A stretch of DNA of 64,000 nucleotides. Origin: Nymphaea colorata (lineage: Eukaryota > Streptophyta > Magnoliopsida > Nymphaeales > Nymphaeaceae). Position numbers and translations under genes: made by a program. Positions 1 through 12,753 of this stretch are shown in pieces (positions within the stretch are counted from its first letter, which is position 1; each line of letters begins with the position of its first letter). The stretch is taken from NCBI RefSeq assembly GCF_008831285.2, contig NC_045138.2, positions 23,965,934-24,029,933 of the forward strand. The letters are read 5' to 3'. A model generated the notes under the pieces. The model saw only the letters and a list, made by a program, of their open reading frames with translations, searched no databases and was not told where the DNA came from.

Positions 1-40
1 CTACATAAATATTCTTCTATCAATTTCTCATGACCAGCCT

Positions 41-64
41 AACACACACACACACACATATACA

Positions 65-97
<33 letters not shown>
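41..97. repeat. (CA)n/(CATA)n microsatellite
   Basis: A run of CA dinucleotides passes into CATA tetranucleotides and ends in a short TATA run. It is simple sequence without coding content. The rest of bases 1-209 is AT-rich with nothing recognisable. Confidence 0.9.
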
Positions 98-98
<1 letters not shown>

Positions 99-209
99 AA
101 ATCAAAAACAAGATAATGCATAACTCTAATTAGTTGCTGGGAATTGGGTTCTCTTTATTGAAAATAAACAACAGAATTTGCAAACAGCAGCAAATTAGTC
201 GAGACTAAA

Positions 210-588
210 TAGAGATGTCAATGTATCTGACTTGGATAGGATATCCAATCGAATTGTTCCGAACAAATCGGATGTGAGAAAAAATTAATATCTGATTAAG
301 AAATTGGATCATAACTGGATTTAAAAAATAACATCCAATCAAATTTATATTCGGATACACATAAATATCTGATCATATTCATTTTAAATTTAATTTTAAA
401 TAAATATCTTATATTCAATGCTCTTGCGATTTTGAAAATCTGCTAAATTTGGTTCAAAACTCAGATTAGATATGACTTTTCTTTGTTTGTATTCAAATGT
501 AAATATGTAAATATTCGAAAAGCAGATACAGTTAAGGGTATTCTAGTTAAGGGTATTCTGATTTAAATTTGATCTATTTTCATCCCTA
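210..588. mobile_element. hAT-like MITE (379 bp) with decayed target duplication
   Basis: The left end reads TAGAGATGTCAATGTATC and the right end, reverse-complemented, reads TAGGGATGAAAATAGATC, an imperfect terminal inverted repeat of the TAGGG type common in plant hAT elements. The flanking octamers AGACTAAA (202-209) and AAACTGAA (589-596) agree at 6 of 8 positions, as expected of an old 8-bp target duplication. The interior is AT-rich, has no coding potential, and holds a 15-bp direct duplication near 531-560. The hAT assignment is inferred from end sequence and duplication length. Confidence 0.6.
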
Positions 589-2307
589 AAACTGAATAAA
601 AGAATAACAAAGAAGCCCAACTATTCACCACCATATGAAGGAACTTTTAACAGCCTCTACTTCGACTTGAAGCAGACCGTAACAAGGGGAAAGAACTAAT
701 GTATGAACTAAAGAGACAAATCTTGTGGTGCTGCTAACTGAAACCCTATTGCAAGTCGTGTATGATCTACACGTTGAAAGTCATAAAAGAAAATCAAAGA
801 TTTGCTTTACCAACTTCTATTGAAAACAAGAAAAGGAAACAAAAAATTGCTTTTCATACGGAAACAGAGCTACCATATCGGCCCTTGTCTTCCCCTTTCC
901 CTTCTTCTTCTTGTCTTTTCTATTCGTCGCCCTCCCTTCCCCAACAACACCCTGCCAATTAACTCTCTCTCCCTCTCCCTCTCAACAGCTTTATCCAAGT
1001 TATGAGCTGCCCCTATTGTGTTTGAACTGTAAATTTTAATTATCAAGGATCGTTTATAAATTCAGACGTGCCATCCTAAGAAAAAAATGTCTGGGCACTG
1101 GGACGCGCCCAAGCAAGTATAGGTGGATTTTAAGCAGCGCCAGAATTTTCACGTTCATTCAAACATCAGACCACGTAAATGGGATTGTCAATAAATAAAT
1201 GGTTTATGTCCGATATCCGACCAAATCACATTAAAAAATAAAATATGAAAAAAAATGAAGCCCATTAATGATTCAAATTTGAAAAGTACCATTCATTGAA
1301 TTCAGACTTAAACAAATATTGACAGGATTTTAATTCAGGTTTAAATCAAATAAAGTTTCAAATAAATATCCTGTATTCAATGTCTATAATACAGTTTAGA
1401 TTTGATTTTAAAACATATTTGAATTTGGATGTTAATTTAAAAACCAGAATCGGATTCTGAATTCAAATTTCTTATTAGAATATAGTGCAGGTTCTTCATA
1501 TGAAGTTGAATCTGAACAAATATACATAAGGATATGGCATAAACAACACGATTTCGAATCAGGTGATCAAGCAAAAAGACTGTCCCAGCTTGCCGTGTGT
1601 GTTCATGATTACAGGGTGCACCAAAAGGCAACTCAAAACCATCGCACCTCACGAAAGTTTTTTTTTTTTTTAAAAAAAAAGAAAAGTTATTTAGGTTTCC
1701 CCAGCAAAACTCAAAAGCATTTGGAAAGCGCATAGTCCATGTCCCAAGAGAATATTTATTTCTTTAAATGGACTAATGCCTACCGCACCATCCAAATCGA
1801 TTACTTGCACGTCCAAATAGTATTCGCTTTTGATGAATTGCAACATAGAACACGCCAACCATGAACCGACCAGCTTTCATGTGCCGTTCGGAACTAACCA
1901 CCTAAAACTGACACGCCCATCTCGTGTGCACTGCAAGTCTAGCTAAGACATGGCTTCTCTCACCTATAGAGATTGTGTAAAAAGGCACCTCGACATTGTA
2001 AGATCAAACCTACAACTCAAATTCCCGCAGGGAACGGACCCTTTGTAAGGTCCACAAAATATAAAAAAAAAAACTTGAGCGGCGCAATGTGAAACGAAGT
2101 TGACAAGCACAACTCATAATTTGTTCTGCAACGGAACGTTGACCCGTTCTAAATTTCTAATGGTACGACACTACTAAGTTGACCCTTGACGCAAAATATC
2201 GATTAACAATGTACCCGCAAACTGCATCATTGGGAACCCATCAAACAATTACAACCTTCATGTTAACGATAAACCATGTGCCAGCGAGAAGAAAAGAGAT
2301 GAGAAGC
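589..2307. other. intergenic / LSM7 3' flank
   Basis: No gene is supported here. Short ORFs at 762-1005 and 1437-1733 show no family features. The part at 1190-1470 has AT-rich stretches resembling the interior of the MITE at 210-588, so it may be another decayed copy. The segment next to 2308 would hold the LSM7 3' UTR, but no convincing poly(A) signal was identified. Confidence 0.5.
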
Positions 2308-4024
2308 TTAAGCTCCGTCTGGTTGGATAAAGGGATTGGCTATTTCATCTGTTCCATCTGTCGGAGACACGAGCATAACAGCCGTTCCCCGGCAAACCTG
2401 TAATGCAAAATCTACATCTTAAGGCCAACATAAAACATTGCATCTTTCTAATAGATAAACTGCCTAGCACATTGCAGGTACTGTAAATTTGGTCAGTGTT
2501 CCACAGCTATAACCATCATCCTACCGAGCTAGAGACGGAGAGAAAGATGGAAGTCCTAAAGATGGTGACAATCAAGTAGAAGTGCAACTCATAAGGGAAG
2601 TAACTAGGTCCAACTGAAGGAAAAGAGAGTTTGGGAAGATTGCATATGGATATGATGAACTGAAGCAAAAGCCAAAAGTATGTTGGACCTAGTCAATTTT
2701 AAAATACTCAATAAGAGCTATCAGAAGATTCAGATCCATCTAAACTTTACTTCCAATACTCGAGATTTATTGAGGCATGAAGGGACACTAGGATGCAATC
2801 TGAGGACTTGAGAATAAGATTTCAGCAACCTGGAAGAGAATATCTAGTAAGCAGTATGAATGAAATGCATCTGCACGTTCATTTTTTGTTTCAACCAATT
2901 ACTATGCATAGACATGGCTTTTTGCCCTTGGCGATTAATCTTGAGTGGTTACTAAACAGTTAGCACTCTAGGATACTGCACACTTCCCGGTGCATGGATC
3001 TTCTATTCATTTCAGAATCCAATAAAGCATATAAAAAATGCTAACAAGAATCACTTTCTACCAATACAACTTACAAAATCCAACAGTTACATGGCATATG
3101 AAGTATCCTGACTTGGATACTCCCATTTGCAAGTGGTAGTTAAAGGGTGCCATGAGACTTGGCAGAAGGAGGGGTGGGATGTCACCTCTCTATATGCCAA
3201 ATTGCTGCAGAAACTCATCTTTATCTAACATACCAAAAGCCTAACAGTTTACATCCCTTGAATCCCTATGCCACACAGGTGTCGTATGCAGATGTGTTTG
3301 TGGGTGCATGCGCGCATGCGCGCGCGTGTGTGTATATACTTGTTAAGTTGAACATGCTACTTAGCCAAGTCCCTATCGCGTCAGCTTCTAAATATCCCAG
3401 CTACTTGATAGCATTATCATCATAAACCACTTTAGTATTGGAAGTTGTGGAACAAGGACAAGTCAAAAACACCCAGAGTACCCATTTTGACACTCCTGGA
3501 TACGAGTATGGACATGGTTTGGTTCCCCAACATGGTCAATATCAATCTAGTGCTGTCAATGCATCAACAGGTATTTCATCCATATATAGTCTTGGTCAAC
3601 CTCATTTCTGTCTATTTTTTGACTAATTAAGAAAGTTTAATTCCATTGTGTGCCTTCACCCCTTAGGAATCCTACGGAGGTCCTCCCATCAATCAGCATC
3701 TAACATCACCTCGACACAGCAACTCTCCAACGACCCTCTTCCACTGGTCGCCACTGTGTTCCCTGTAAGAAGAAATAATAAATACCCTCTTTCTCTCTCT
3801 TTTTTGCCTCCTTCAACCTCTCCTCAGTATTGCATAATACACTCCCTTCTTTTGCACATCAGCGATTCTCTCTCTGTCTCTCTCCAGCATCTGACGTCAA
3901 TAATTCACTGATGACCTTCTTCCACTGGCAGCCACTATGTTTGCGTAAGTACCCTCTTCCTCTCTCAGCCGCATTCATCAGCATAGCTGAATACTCTTTG
4001 TCCTACCAGCAACTCTCTCTCACG

Positions 4025-4068
<44 letters not shown>

Positions 4069-4321
4069 CATAAATACCCACTTTCTCTCTCTTTCTCACC
4101 TCTCAACCTCTCTCCTCAGCATTGCATAATACGCTCCCTTTTTTTGCACATCAGCTGACTCTCTCTCTCTCTCTCTCTCTCCAGCATCTGACGTCAGTAA
4201 CTCACTGATGACATTCTTCCACTGCCAGCCACCATGTTTGCATAAGTACCCTCTTCCTATCTCAGCCGCATTCATCAGCATGGCTGAATAATAATTCTCC
4301 CATCAGCAACTCTCTCACAAG

Positions 4322-4355
<34 letters not shown>

Positions 4356-4605
4356 CCAAGACAAAAGCAAAAATACCCTCGTTATCTCTCTTTTTCAGCT
4401 CTCAACCTCTCTCCTCAGCACTGCATAATACACTCCATTTTTTTACACCAGCGACTCACTCTCTCCCCAACATCTGACGTCAGTAACTCACTGATGACCT
4501 TCTTCCACTGGCAGCCACTATGTTTGCATAAGTACCCTCTTCCTCTCCCAGCCGCATTCATCAGCATGGCTGAATACTCTTTCTCCCACCAGCAACTCTC
4601 CCTCA

Positions 4606-4639
<34 letters not shown>

Positions 4640-6239
4640 CAGAAATATAACAGTATCATCACTGGAGTCTCTCTCTTACACACATGCACGCGACTAAAGC
4701 TATTGCCAATTTATTCTTTTATTTGGAAAATAAAAGAAAACGAGCCATCCCTTCGATGATTAAATTTTCATTTTTCTTTCCAATTGATCTGTCCTGAAAT
4801 CAATTTTGTCTTAGTAGTTTAAGTTTAAATGTAACTTTGCATTTCTATTTAGCATTTTGCTTGGTACTTGCAGTTTTATTGCAAACTGTCAATCTATGTC
4901 ACACGGTACCCGCATGGTACCGGTACGACACCAGTACCGGTACGGGTACGGTGGTGGGTATGCTTGGGGTGCGGCGTTGACCGCACCAGGTTCGGTCAAC
5001 ACACCCAAGCCTATTTCCGACCGTTTTCAGACTCAGTCAAAGTTGACCGAGTCTAAAGTTGTCCGTTTAAAATGTTATAGTTCTTTTCATTTTAACGTTT
5101 TAAACCATTGTAACGTTAAATTTTTCGAAACCCTTTTTCCCTTTTTCGTTTTGTTTCGTTTCATTGCTTCTTCTCTCACCGACGAAGGCAGGGGCGACCG
5201 ATGAAGGCAGGGACGGCGACCGGCGACTATAGGCGATGAACGGCAATGGAAGGTGGCGACGGCAGGCAGCGACCGGCAACAGCAGGCAGCGACCAGCGAC
5301 AGAAGGTGGCGACGACAGGCAACGACTAGCAACGGTTGGCGGCGAACGGCGACGGTATTTGCTTCTTTTCATCTTTTCACCACCGACGGCGACAGCGCTT
5401 TTCACCGGCTGAGCCTTCTATCATCTTATTTTTTCTGAATCCTCTTTTCCGTTCATTGCAGTCAGTTCCCTCTGTTTTTGTTTGGTTTTTTTTTCTGTTC
5501 CTTCTTTTGTTTGTAATGTAAAAATCTCTGTGTTTCTTTTGTTTGTGCTTTTGCTTCTGTTATCGGCACATTTATTGATCTCTCATCTCTCCGACCATCA
5601 CTCACCAATCACCACCCACAACCTCAGCCGGTGAAAAGTGGCTCTCCCCACTCCGTTGTTGCCCACCATCTGTTGCCACACACTTTCAGCGCAAATCCGC
5701 ACTTGCACATTGCCTCTAGTCTGTGAATGAATGAACGAATCACTATTAATCTACCCACCATCACTGTGCATGTGAACATCTGCCTTTGTCTGCATCTCTG
5801 TGAATCTCCGCTGCATACTTGGATCAGTTAGCTGTCGATCATTGCTTGGTGTCTCTATCCTTTTCATTAGGGCTTTCGATTTGTCCCTTTAATTGGCAGA
5901 ATTGGGGGTCTTGATTGCTATCTCCGTTGTATTCTTTTGATTAGGGCTTTCGATCGTTGCTTAATTGGCACTTTGAGAGCCTATTAACTTCTCAGATATC
6001 TTCTAGTTATGCTTTTGTCCTTCTATGTCTGTTATCAAGATTCTTATGCATTATGTTATCTTGCTAGGAGAATGAGAATCAAGAAAGCTGATGTATTTTG
6101 TATGTTAATTATGCGACTGAGGAGAATGAGAATCAAGAAAGTTGATGTATTTTGTATGTTATTTATGCGACTGAGGAGAATGAGAATCAAGACTAATAAA
6201 TTTTGGATCATGATTTATGAATATGTTATTCTGTTTGTA

Positions 6240-6299
<60 letters not shown>

Positions 6300-8051
6300 T
6301 ATACATGTGTGTACGGCTGTACCCCCATACCTAAGTTTTTTGAAAATGGTCCGTACCCATGTGACATAGCTGTCAATTGATTTCAGTCTGCATGAAGTCA
6401 ACTCGCCTGTGACCTTATTGTGTGCCTGTGGGTGGACCATGGCATTTTATGTCTGGGTAACTTTGGTACGTTAGTCAGTATGTTCATTACTTTATGTTTT
6501 ATAAATTATGAATCATGAATACATTGTTTTGTTGGTTTCTTTAAGATCTTACATATATATAAAGCTAAAACGGAACCATTATCTGGTAGAATCAGAAGTT
6601 CTTTACAATTTTGTGATCATGCAGATGGGAGGACTTAAGCTACTCATATTCTCTTGAAGATATTCACTGTAAACTGTAGACATAAGATAAAGTACTTACA
6701 ATAAGCCCAAGTGGCCTAGTTTGATCGGTCGTCTTCAAAGGATCATCTGGATCTGCATAGAAAATCATTCTTGTAAATATTTCAGTCCATTAACATTTTT
6801 TATGCCCAAGAAAGATCTTAGCATGACATGTCTGCTTATCACTTTGCCGATCGAAGTGAGTTAGCAATTCCTGTTCGTACTTGCGCATGGCATCATAATC
6901 TTGAGAGCTAAGCTAGTAATGCCAGCTCCAATTTCCAAACTCCTACACGACAACTTACTATGGAAGGCCATGTACAACTAATTGGTGGCATAGAGTGTAA
7001 TTTACATTAGCTTACATATATCATGAGGTTCTTATTTTTTTCCATAATTATTATGTTCTGACTTGTACCTCGCAAGAACTCAACTGCTCCATCCAGCACA
7101 AGGTTTAGCAGCTGATCATACCCTTTCAAAGTGCCCACAACTGCAAGGAAAAGCAAACTCAGTCTCTCTACCATCAGTTGGGAAAGCATGATTTCAGACA
7201 AGAATCTACAAATACAGCCCATAGAATCCAAGAACCAAAGCAACATCACTACAGAAGCTCTGAACATATGGAGTTACGCTTCTAAACCATAAAGTAACAA
7301 TGATCACCATTATTGTCAATTTCAAACTTGATGATAATTTTCTGTATGACTGAAAATCAGAAATTGGATTCTGAACAATCTATGGTATATTCCCAAGGAG
7401 CAAAATTATCCATATTAATTTGCAGTTAATATTACCGAACGACATCAGTATAACTGATGCTATCATATACTGTTCTAACTTCTAACTAATTTTCTTGCAA
7501 GAAACAAGTCATCCAATTTTTTTCATTTTTAGAAAATTCCAAGATTTTCCCCAAGGTATAGACATTTTTTATTTTTCAGAAAATAATAGGTAAAACCTTT
7601 ACCAAAAAAAAATGTTGAAATGGTATTGGTGAATATGATTAAGTAAAATCTCACAGTTCAAGCACACAGGATGAATAATGGATTACTTGTGGCTTGTCGA
7701 CCAAGAACCAAATTTAACATTTTATTTTTCACATAAAAACATGAATATTCTCCCTTGCAACTTTGGGTTATCATGACTCATGATTCATGACCCACTGACC
7801 TTTATCTCCCTTAAAGTTCCTTTGAACACATTGTAGTGGCACAATTGAATATTCAATAATTTAAGTTGAGAGATGCACTAACTTTATGCAGATGACAATT
7901 TAAGTTGCAGAAAATGCAATCCACATTTCACAGAAAATGAAATCTAAATTTCACTGTGATAGCACTAACCTTGTCTTCCGCCAGTAAGCTTGACCTGGAC
8001 ACCTTTGTCAACAAACTTTGCCAAGTCTAGAACTGTTTCTTTTCTGCCTGA
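2308..8051 (-). CDS. LSM7: LSM7, U6 snRNA-associated Sm-like protein
   Basis: Subunit of the LSM1-7 ring (cytoplasmic mRNA decapping and decay) and of the LSM2-8 ring that binds the U6 snRNA 3' end in the nucleus. Coding exons in transcription order: 7970-8051 (begins SGRKETVLDLAKF), 7069-7140 (TLKGYDQLLNLVLD, Sm1 motif), 6700-6752 (DPDDPLKTTDQT) and 2308-2397 (CRGTAVMLVSPTDG, Sm2 motif, ending at TAA 2308-2310). Every junction has an AG acceptor and GT donor, and the phases join perfectly. With an initiator Met the protein is 99 residues, the usual plant length. No ATG precedes the SGRK exon in frame, so Met must come from a separate upstream exon; an ATG directly followed by GTAAAT at 9933-9935 is a weak candidate. 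The 4.3-kb last intron carries a tandem array and a hAT element. No coding damage is visible. Family identification is very secure from the sequence. Confidence 0.95.
3710..4636. repeat. ~295-bp tandem array, three copies plus a partial, with embedded (TA)n
   Basis: The landmark GCATAATAC recurs at 3832, 4124 and 4423 (spacings 292 and 299). Each unit holds a CT-rich run, a TGACGTCA-type site, the block CTTCCACTGGCAGCCA, and a pure (TA)n tract (4026-4065, 4323-4352, 4609-4636). A shorter diverged copy precedes them at about 3710-3790. The array sits inside LSM7's last intron. Short ORFs across it are by-products of the repeats. Confidence 0.9.
6067..6195. repeat. 54-bp tandem repeat, 2.4 copies, inside the hAT element
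   Basis: The unit beginning GGAGAATGAGAATCAAGA repeats at 6067, 6121 and 6175, with near-identical copies. The open frame across it (repeating RRMRIK) merely reflects a unit length divisible by three. Confidence 0.9.
6243..6296. repeat. (TA)n microsatellite
   Basis: A pure TA run of about 27 repeats near the right end of the hAT-like element. Confidence 0.95.
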
Positions 8052-10679
8052 CTGATGGAATAAGACCAAGAAAAGACCAATTAACAGCAAAGCTCAGCAA
8101 AGCCAACAAACATCTCCCTAGTTTCTTGATATTACTCCTGTACTTTTGGATTTACCACTTGCTCAAATGAACTACAGCACTTGTGGCAGCCAGTTTCACA
8201 CTGACAGCAGTTCAGACATGCATTGATCATTTGTCCCATGGATGCATTGTCACAGATCTCTCTCTCGCTTGCTCTCTCTTGCTAGATATGCATATCCATA
8301 CACACTGCTGCAATCATCGAATGCTCGCAAATGCAGTCATTTTTTATAAAATTGGAGTACTCTTCCCACAACATAGGGAGAAGCCAATGGTACCTTATGG
8401 CTTTTTCTTAAAGACAAAGAGGAAACAAAGGAAATTCAAAAAGGAAAAAAAAAAAAGCAAGAGAAGGTTATCTGCTGTTTTCAGAACAATCCAAGATTTG
8501 TCACTGAGGAGCCGCAGGTTTTAAACAAAAAACAAGAAACAGAAAAGGGTGTTCGAGTTCAATATAAGAGAAAGCAAAGAAGAAAAGGAGAAGCATTTAT
8601 TGTTGCAGACTGGGGACTTAAGGAAGGTTTTCAATCATACTTTTTCATGTTAAAAAGTCATGCCTGGCTTCTTTAGCAAATCCACTAAAACAAAAGCCTA
8701 ATGTTTAAAAAATAAAACAAAGGCAAGCACTTAATGTTCCAAAGTCCAAACTGACCTAATCAAAGAAATCTTAATGGTCCATGTTGTTAGCCAGTTCTCA
8801 TATTCATTCTTTCTATCTTAAATTTAAAAATTATGCATTATTCTTTTTTTATGTAAAGAAGGCCATTTTCTAAATGAATATTTAAGCAAACCTACTTTCA
8901 AAATTAATACCCTTGAATACAGTGGTAAATTCAGGAATGAAAAGTGTCCACTTTAGATAAGAAAATCATTTGCATTCATTTAAGGAAGATTTGAAACTTA
9001 AACTACAAAAATGATTCTAGACATTAATATAGAACATTTTCGGCAAGTGGCTAAACTGAACATTTTAAAGTATATCAAATTCAATTTACAACAAGTTTCA
9101 TATATGTGACAGCTTTATCAAATGTAAACTTATGAGAATACTAAACATGTAATCTTCTAATATAAATCATATGAACTTTATTCACTTTGATTGGCGTGAA
9201 TAGCATACAATTGAAGGCAAAAAAACTCTAATCTAATATTTGGTAATGCATAATATAAATCTATGCTGGCTGGGCAGCATAACTAAAGTACACCTGAATT
9301 AGAAGATCACTTGAAAGTTTAAGCTAAAAAAGGTAACCCACGAGACTAAGCAGGAGAATCCACTAGACGTCATATAGACCAAAAACTTGAAGTCTTTACT
9401 GAACAATGGAAATAAAGGAGATATCTAAATCGAATTTCTTTTGAAACTTTTACTGCACCCATTGGGATTTTATACCCTCCCTAGCAAGCACACATACACA
9501 TAAATTTTCTGGTTCCAACTTCCACCATTGAAATGAATCCAAACTCGACATCCCAAGAAGATATTCATTTCTGATCTCCATGTGCCTCAACCAGGCATAT
9601 ATCTCAGAAACACAAGAAAAACAACCCTAAAGCTCTACTAAGTAACATCAAAATGAATATCTGGATTGGATTCTGGGAATCACTTGAATGGTACAAACTT
9701 GAACAACAAGTCATGGAGTCACATGCATCCAAGTTTAGAATTCCCAAAAGAAGGAGAGCAAAGTACCAAGGAAAATCAGTTGACAGAAAAAGATAGCTAA
9801 ACTTAGGTATGACAGGGCTTTAAGACCCTCGGCTGAGGCCCCTTAAGGGATGCCCTGAAATATATGTATAGAACATAAACATTTCACTAATCAAATACTT
9901 GGGAGTTTAGAGTGCAACCAATTCTGATTTACCATCTTCTAATATCTTCTTTCTTCCTCAGGAAATAAAGGACATCGATGAAATCAAAACAATCACTCAA
10001 ACACCTGCAGATGAATTTTAGCAAGAGAAAAAATAAATATACCAATATCACAAATTCCCTAAATACTATATGACTAAGAAAGATTTTAGCCCAAATATAT
10101 CAGAACTGATAAAAAAACAAGTGGATTGATATATGAAAGCACCCTTCCATTAAAAAGAAAAAGGAAAGAAACAAGGGAAAAAGGGACCTTGTTTTAATGT
10201 AAAATAGAAAAGGCTAGATGTTAGGATTTAGGACAGATTTTGTTCTGACCTGAGATCCTTAGTTTGCCAAACTCTATATTCTGAAGTGAAACCTCTGACA
10301 CATCTATTTCCTGAATTTAAGATCTCTGGCTCTCAATAACAGCCTCAAAGTTCTGATAACACCCATACCAAAGCATTTGTCTAAAGCAAAATCTGATCAA
10401 GATAACTGAGAAACTGAACCACAATCCAGACTAGAACCCCACTGCCAGCCAGAAGACTTAAATCTGGTTGATCTTGAGCTGCAAATATTCTAGTGAAAAA
10501 CCAGAGCACAACAAATTGCAGAAACAGCAGAGACCATAGAAAAACACATGAATTTGTAATTAGCGAGCCCTCATCTATGCGTCCATGTCCAAAGAAAGCT
10601 AAACAGAGTGGATCTGGCCAGTGCGGACTGTGCCACTCAAAGTCTATTCCACTCCCTCTGGGTGAGACCTGCCTATAGT
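8052..10679. other. probable LSM7 5' intron, no other gene seen
   Basis: AT-rich sequence upstream of the LSM7 SGRK exon. ORFs at 8183-8524 and 10493-10678 have no recognisable domain or splice context. The ATG|GTAAAT on the minus strand at 9931-9935 is the only plausible initiator-exon donor noticed. Confidence 0.4.
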
Positions 10680-11175
10680 ATAAACTGTTGTCACAAATAT
10701 CATTCTCGCATTTCTAGAGGCAAGATTTTTCTTAGGTATTTTTTAACAACGTTGTTTTTCTCAAGAAAAACTCGGAAGACTTTAAAAATAAAAATTAGAC
10801 AAAAATGAAATAAATCAGGAAAAAAACATAAATAAAACTAGATAAAAGTGACAAAAAGAGATGTTTTAACTTTTAATAATGACAAAAAATGATGAAAAAT
10901 AATTTAATTTCAGTTTAAATTTGAATCCATGATGATATCAATGTTTAAGAAGAGAAAAACGAAAAAATTGGGAAAAACATAAAAAATACACAAAAAATAC
11001 ATTTTCATGTTTTTTTTCAAAATATTTTGATTTTTCACAGTTTTCCTGTTTTTCTTATTTTTCTCGTTGATATCTTGGTATTTTCAAAAATATCATGATA
11101 TCTTAAACCACTGCCACAAATATCATTCTTGGGAAAATATCAGCAACATTTTCTTGGGTATTTTTCAGCAAAGTT
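10680..11175. repeat. dispersed AT-rich repeat with a flanking direct duplication
   Basis: The block CACAAATATCATTCT followed by a TTTTCTTAGGTATTTTT-like stretch occurs near 10690 and again near 11113, bracketing an AT-rich interior. A related sequence (AAGATTTTTCTC... then GACTTGGGAATTTAAAGATT) is at about 42,360-42,690. This indicates a dispersed family; its class is unknown. Confidence 0.55.
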
Positions 11176-11242
11176 GTTTTCCTTCTTTTAACTCTCTTTC
11201 TTTGTGTGTTGGGTGGAACCGTGTGTGCGTGTGTGTGTGTTT

Positions 11243-11265
11243 GGGGGGGGGGGGGGGGGGGGGGG
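11243..11265 (+). repeat. poly(G) tract of 23
   Basis: An uninterrupted run of 23 G follows a (GT)n stretch. It is capable of G-quadruplex formation on the plus strand. Its length may also be affected by sequencing or assembly error. Confidence 0.9.
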
Positions 11266-12753
11266 TGTTGTTGGCGGTAGGGTGGGAGCACAGGTAGTGG
11301 TTGTGTCTGTGACTCTGTGTACTGGTCGTGGTTAACATGTTGTGCTAAAAGGAGTCTTGTCTGTAGTAGTAACTTACAATATAGATTAGAGAGACATATC
11401 TTATGATATGTGCCATATCTATTAAGAAATATGATACAATACACCAGTTGTATCTTAAAATGTAGTGCATCTTATAGATATCTTATGATATATACCTCGT
11501 GTCTTAGGATACAGGATGATACGTACTATGTCATGTGATACAAGTTGAAGGTCAACAAGCGGAAATGGGTGTTAGAGCCCTTTTCTAATTGGGTTTCCTA
11601 AACCTTTCCTCGCCTCATTCATAAACGTTTTTAGGATTTGAAGGAGGGGAGTTCTTGCTTCTTTCAAGGAGAAACTGCCAACTTGAGGGACGAAATGTCG
11701 ACTTGAGGGAAAATGCCCATTTGAAAGGGAGTCTGGACATGTCAACAAGGATATTCAATTTGAAAAAGATGATGTAAGTGATAATGAGAATGATGATGAA
11801 TGATCATGATGATATTTTCATCTGTGATATTGTGAAGTATAATACTTTGAACTTATTTCTTGATGCGTTATGGCTCATGACATTAAATTATGTTATATAC
11901 AAAATGTAAATTGATGAATGTTGATACCCATATAAGCTTATATCTATGTATTACATGTGTTTTATAAAAAAAATATTTTTCTTCATGTTTCCTTATTACA
12001 CTATTTTTCTTGCTTTTGATTTTTTGAATCAAAAAATAAATTAACAATTATGTTTATGATATGTTGCAATACGTGACAATGTAATGCACGTATTAGCCCG
12101 ACTGATAGAGGTCATGATACATACTTTTGCAACATTGGATTGAAGTCTCCCTCACGGCATGTACAAAAAATTGCATATATGCATATACACATTATGTTAT
12201 GTTCCTAAGAATATTGATAAAAATATTCATCACAGATTAATAACATTGACATTATATGAAAGCATTAGGTGGTTGAATAATAAAACCACACATATCACAG
12301 ATTGATAATAGAGACATTATATAAGGAAAACAATCTGACGGTTGATTAATAATAAACAGACAAAGGGGCAGCTTCAGCAAGCAGCCGTTTCATGCAAGAA
12401 AAAAAACATGGAAAGTCAAAAGTGGAAATCGAATCTAGTTGCTTTCTCCACCTTATTCGTCAATCAGAGTATATAAAACTTGATTCTATCAAATTTTCAT
12501 CCTAAAGCACTAGCAACCTCACAGAAAGAAGGTCCACATTTCTGGCATCTCCATGGAGTTCATCAGATTTCAGGGATGATTTTTTTGCCAAAGTTTAATT
12601 CTTCTTAGAGAGGGAGAGAGTGAAAACATAGACAAAAAGACACCCTTATTCTCGACAGACAAAGAGAACACCTCAGACCCGAATACTAGTCCTAACCACA
12701 GACACAAACAAAAGGAAAGAGAGAGGAGTGGCAAAGGGTGATCAGATTCTTAC
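11266..12753. other. intergenic/intronic, no gene seen
   Basis: AT-rich sequence with imperfect GATAC/ATGATAT motifs near 11,400-11,530. There is a local imperfect duplication at 12,230-12,330 (CACAGATT[A/G]ATAA... GACATTATAT, spacing about 65 bp). No coding signal is recognised. Confidence 0.4.

Larger units (their letters stand above)
4894..6369. mobile_element. hAT-like non-autonomous DNA transposon (1476 bp)
   Basis: The ends are inverted: CTATGTCACACGG at 4894 and, on the complement from 6369, CTATGTCACATGGG. They are flanked by a perfect 8-bp direct repeat CTGTCAAT at 4886-4893 and 6370-6377, the duplication length of hAT elements. No transposase is encoded. The cargo is unusual: a palindromic GGTACC/CGTACC-rich left end, a GGCGAC-rich segment (5180-5400), UTR-like CT-rich sequence with a duplicated GGGCTTTCGAT motif (5866 and 5939), a 54-bp tandem repeat and a long (TA)n tract. 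It could be a gene-fragment-carrying derivative; the source is not recognised. It lies in LSM7's last intron. Confidence 0.8.

Noticed and set aside
3438-3630. Open frames of about 60 codons beside the tandem array
   Set aside because: Two overlapping frames, no family motif and no splice or promoter context; likely chance within an LSM7 intron.
3710-4636. Regular repeat spacing suggestive of a CRISPR-like array
   Set aside because: Units are ~295 bp and near-identical throughout, with no short repeat/unique spacer pattern, in a plant genome.
4415-4639. ORFs encoding Tyr-Ile runs
   Set aside because: They are translations of (TA)n microsatellites and tandem units.
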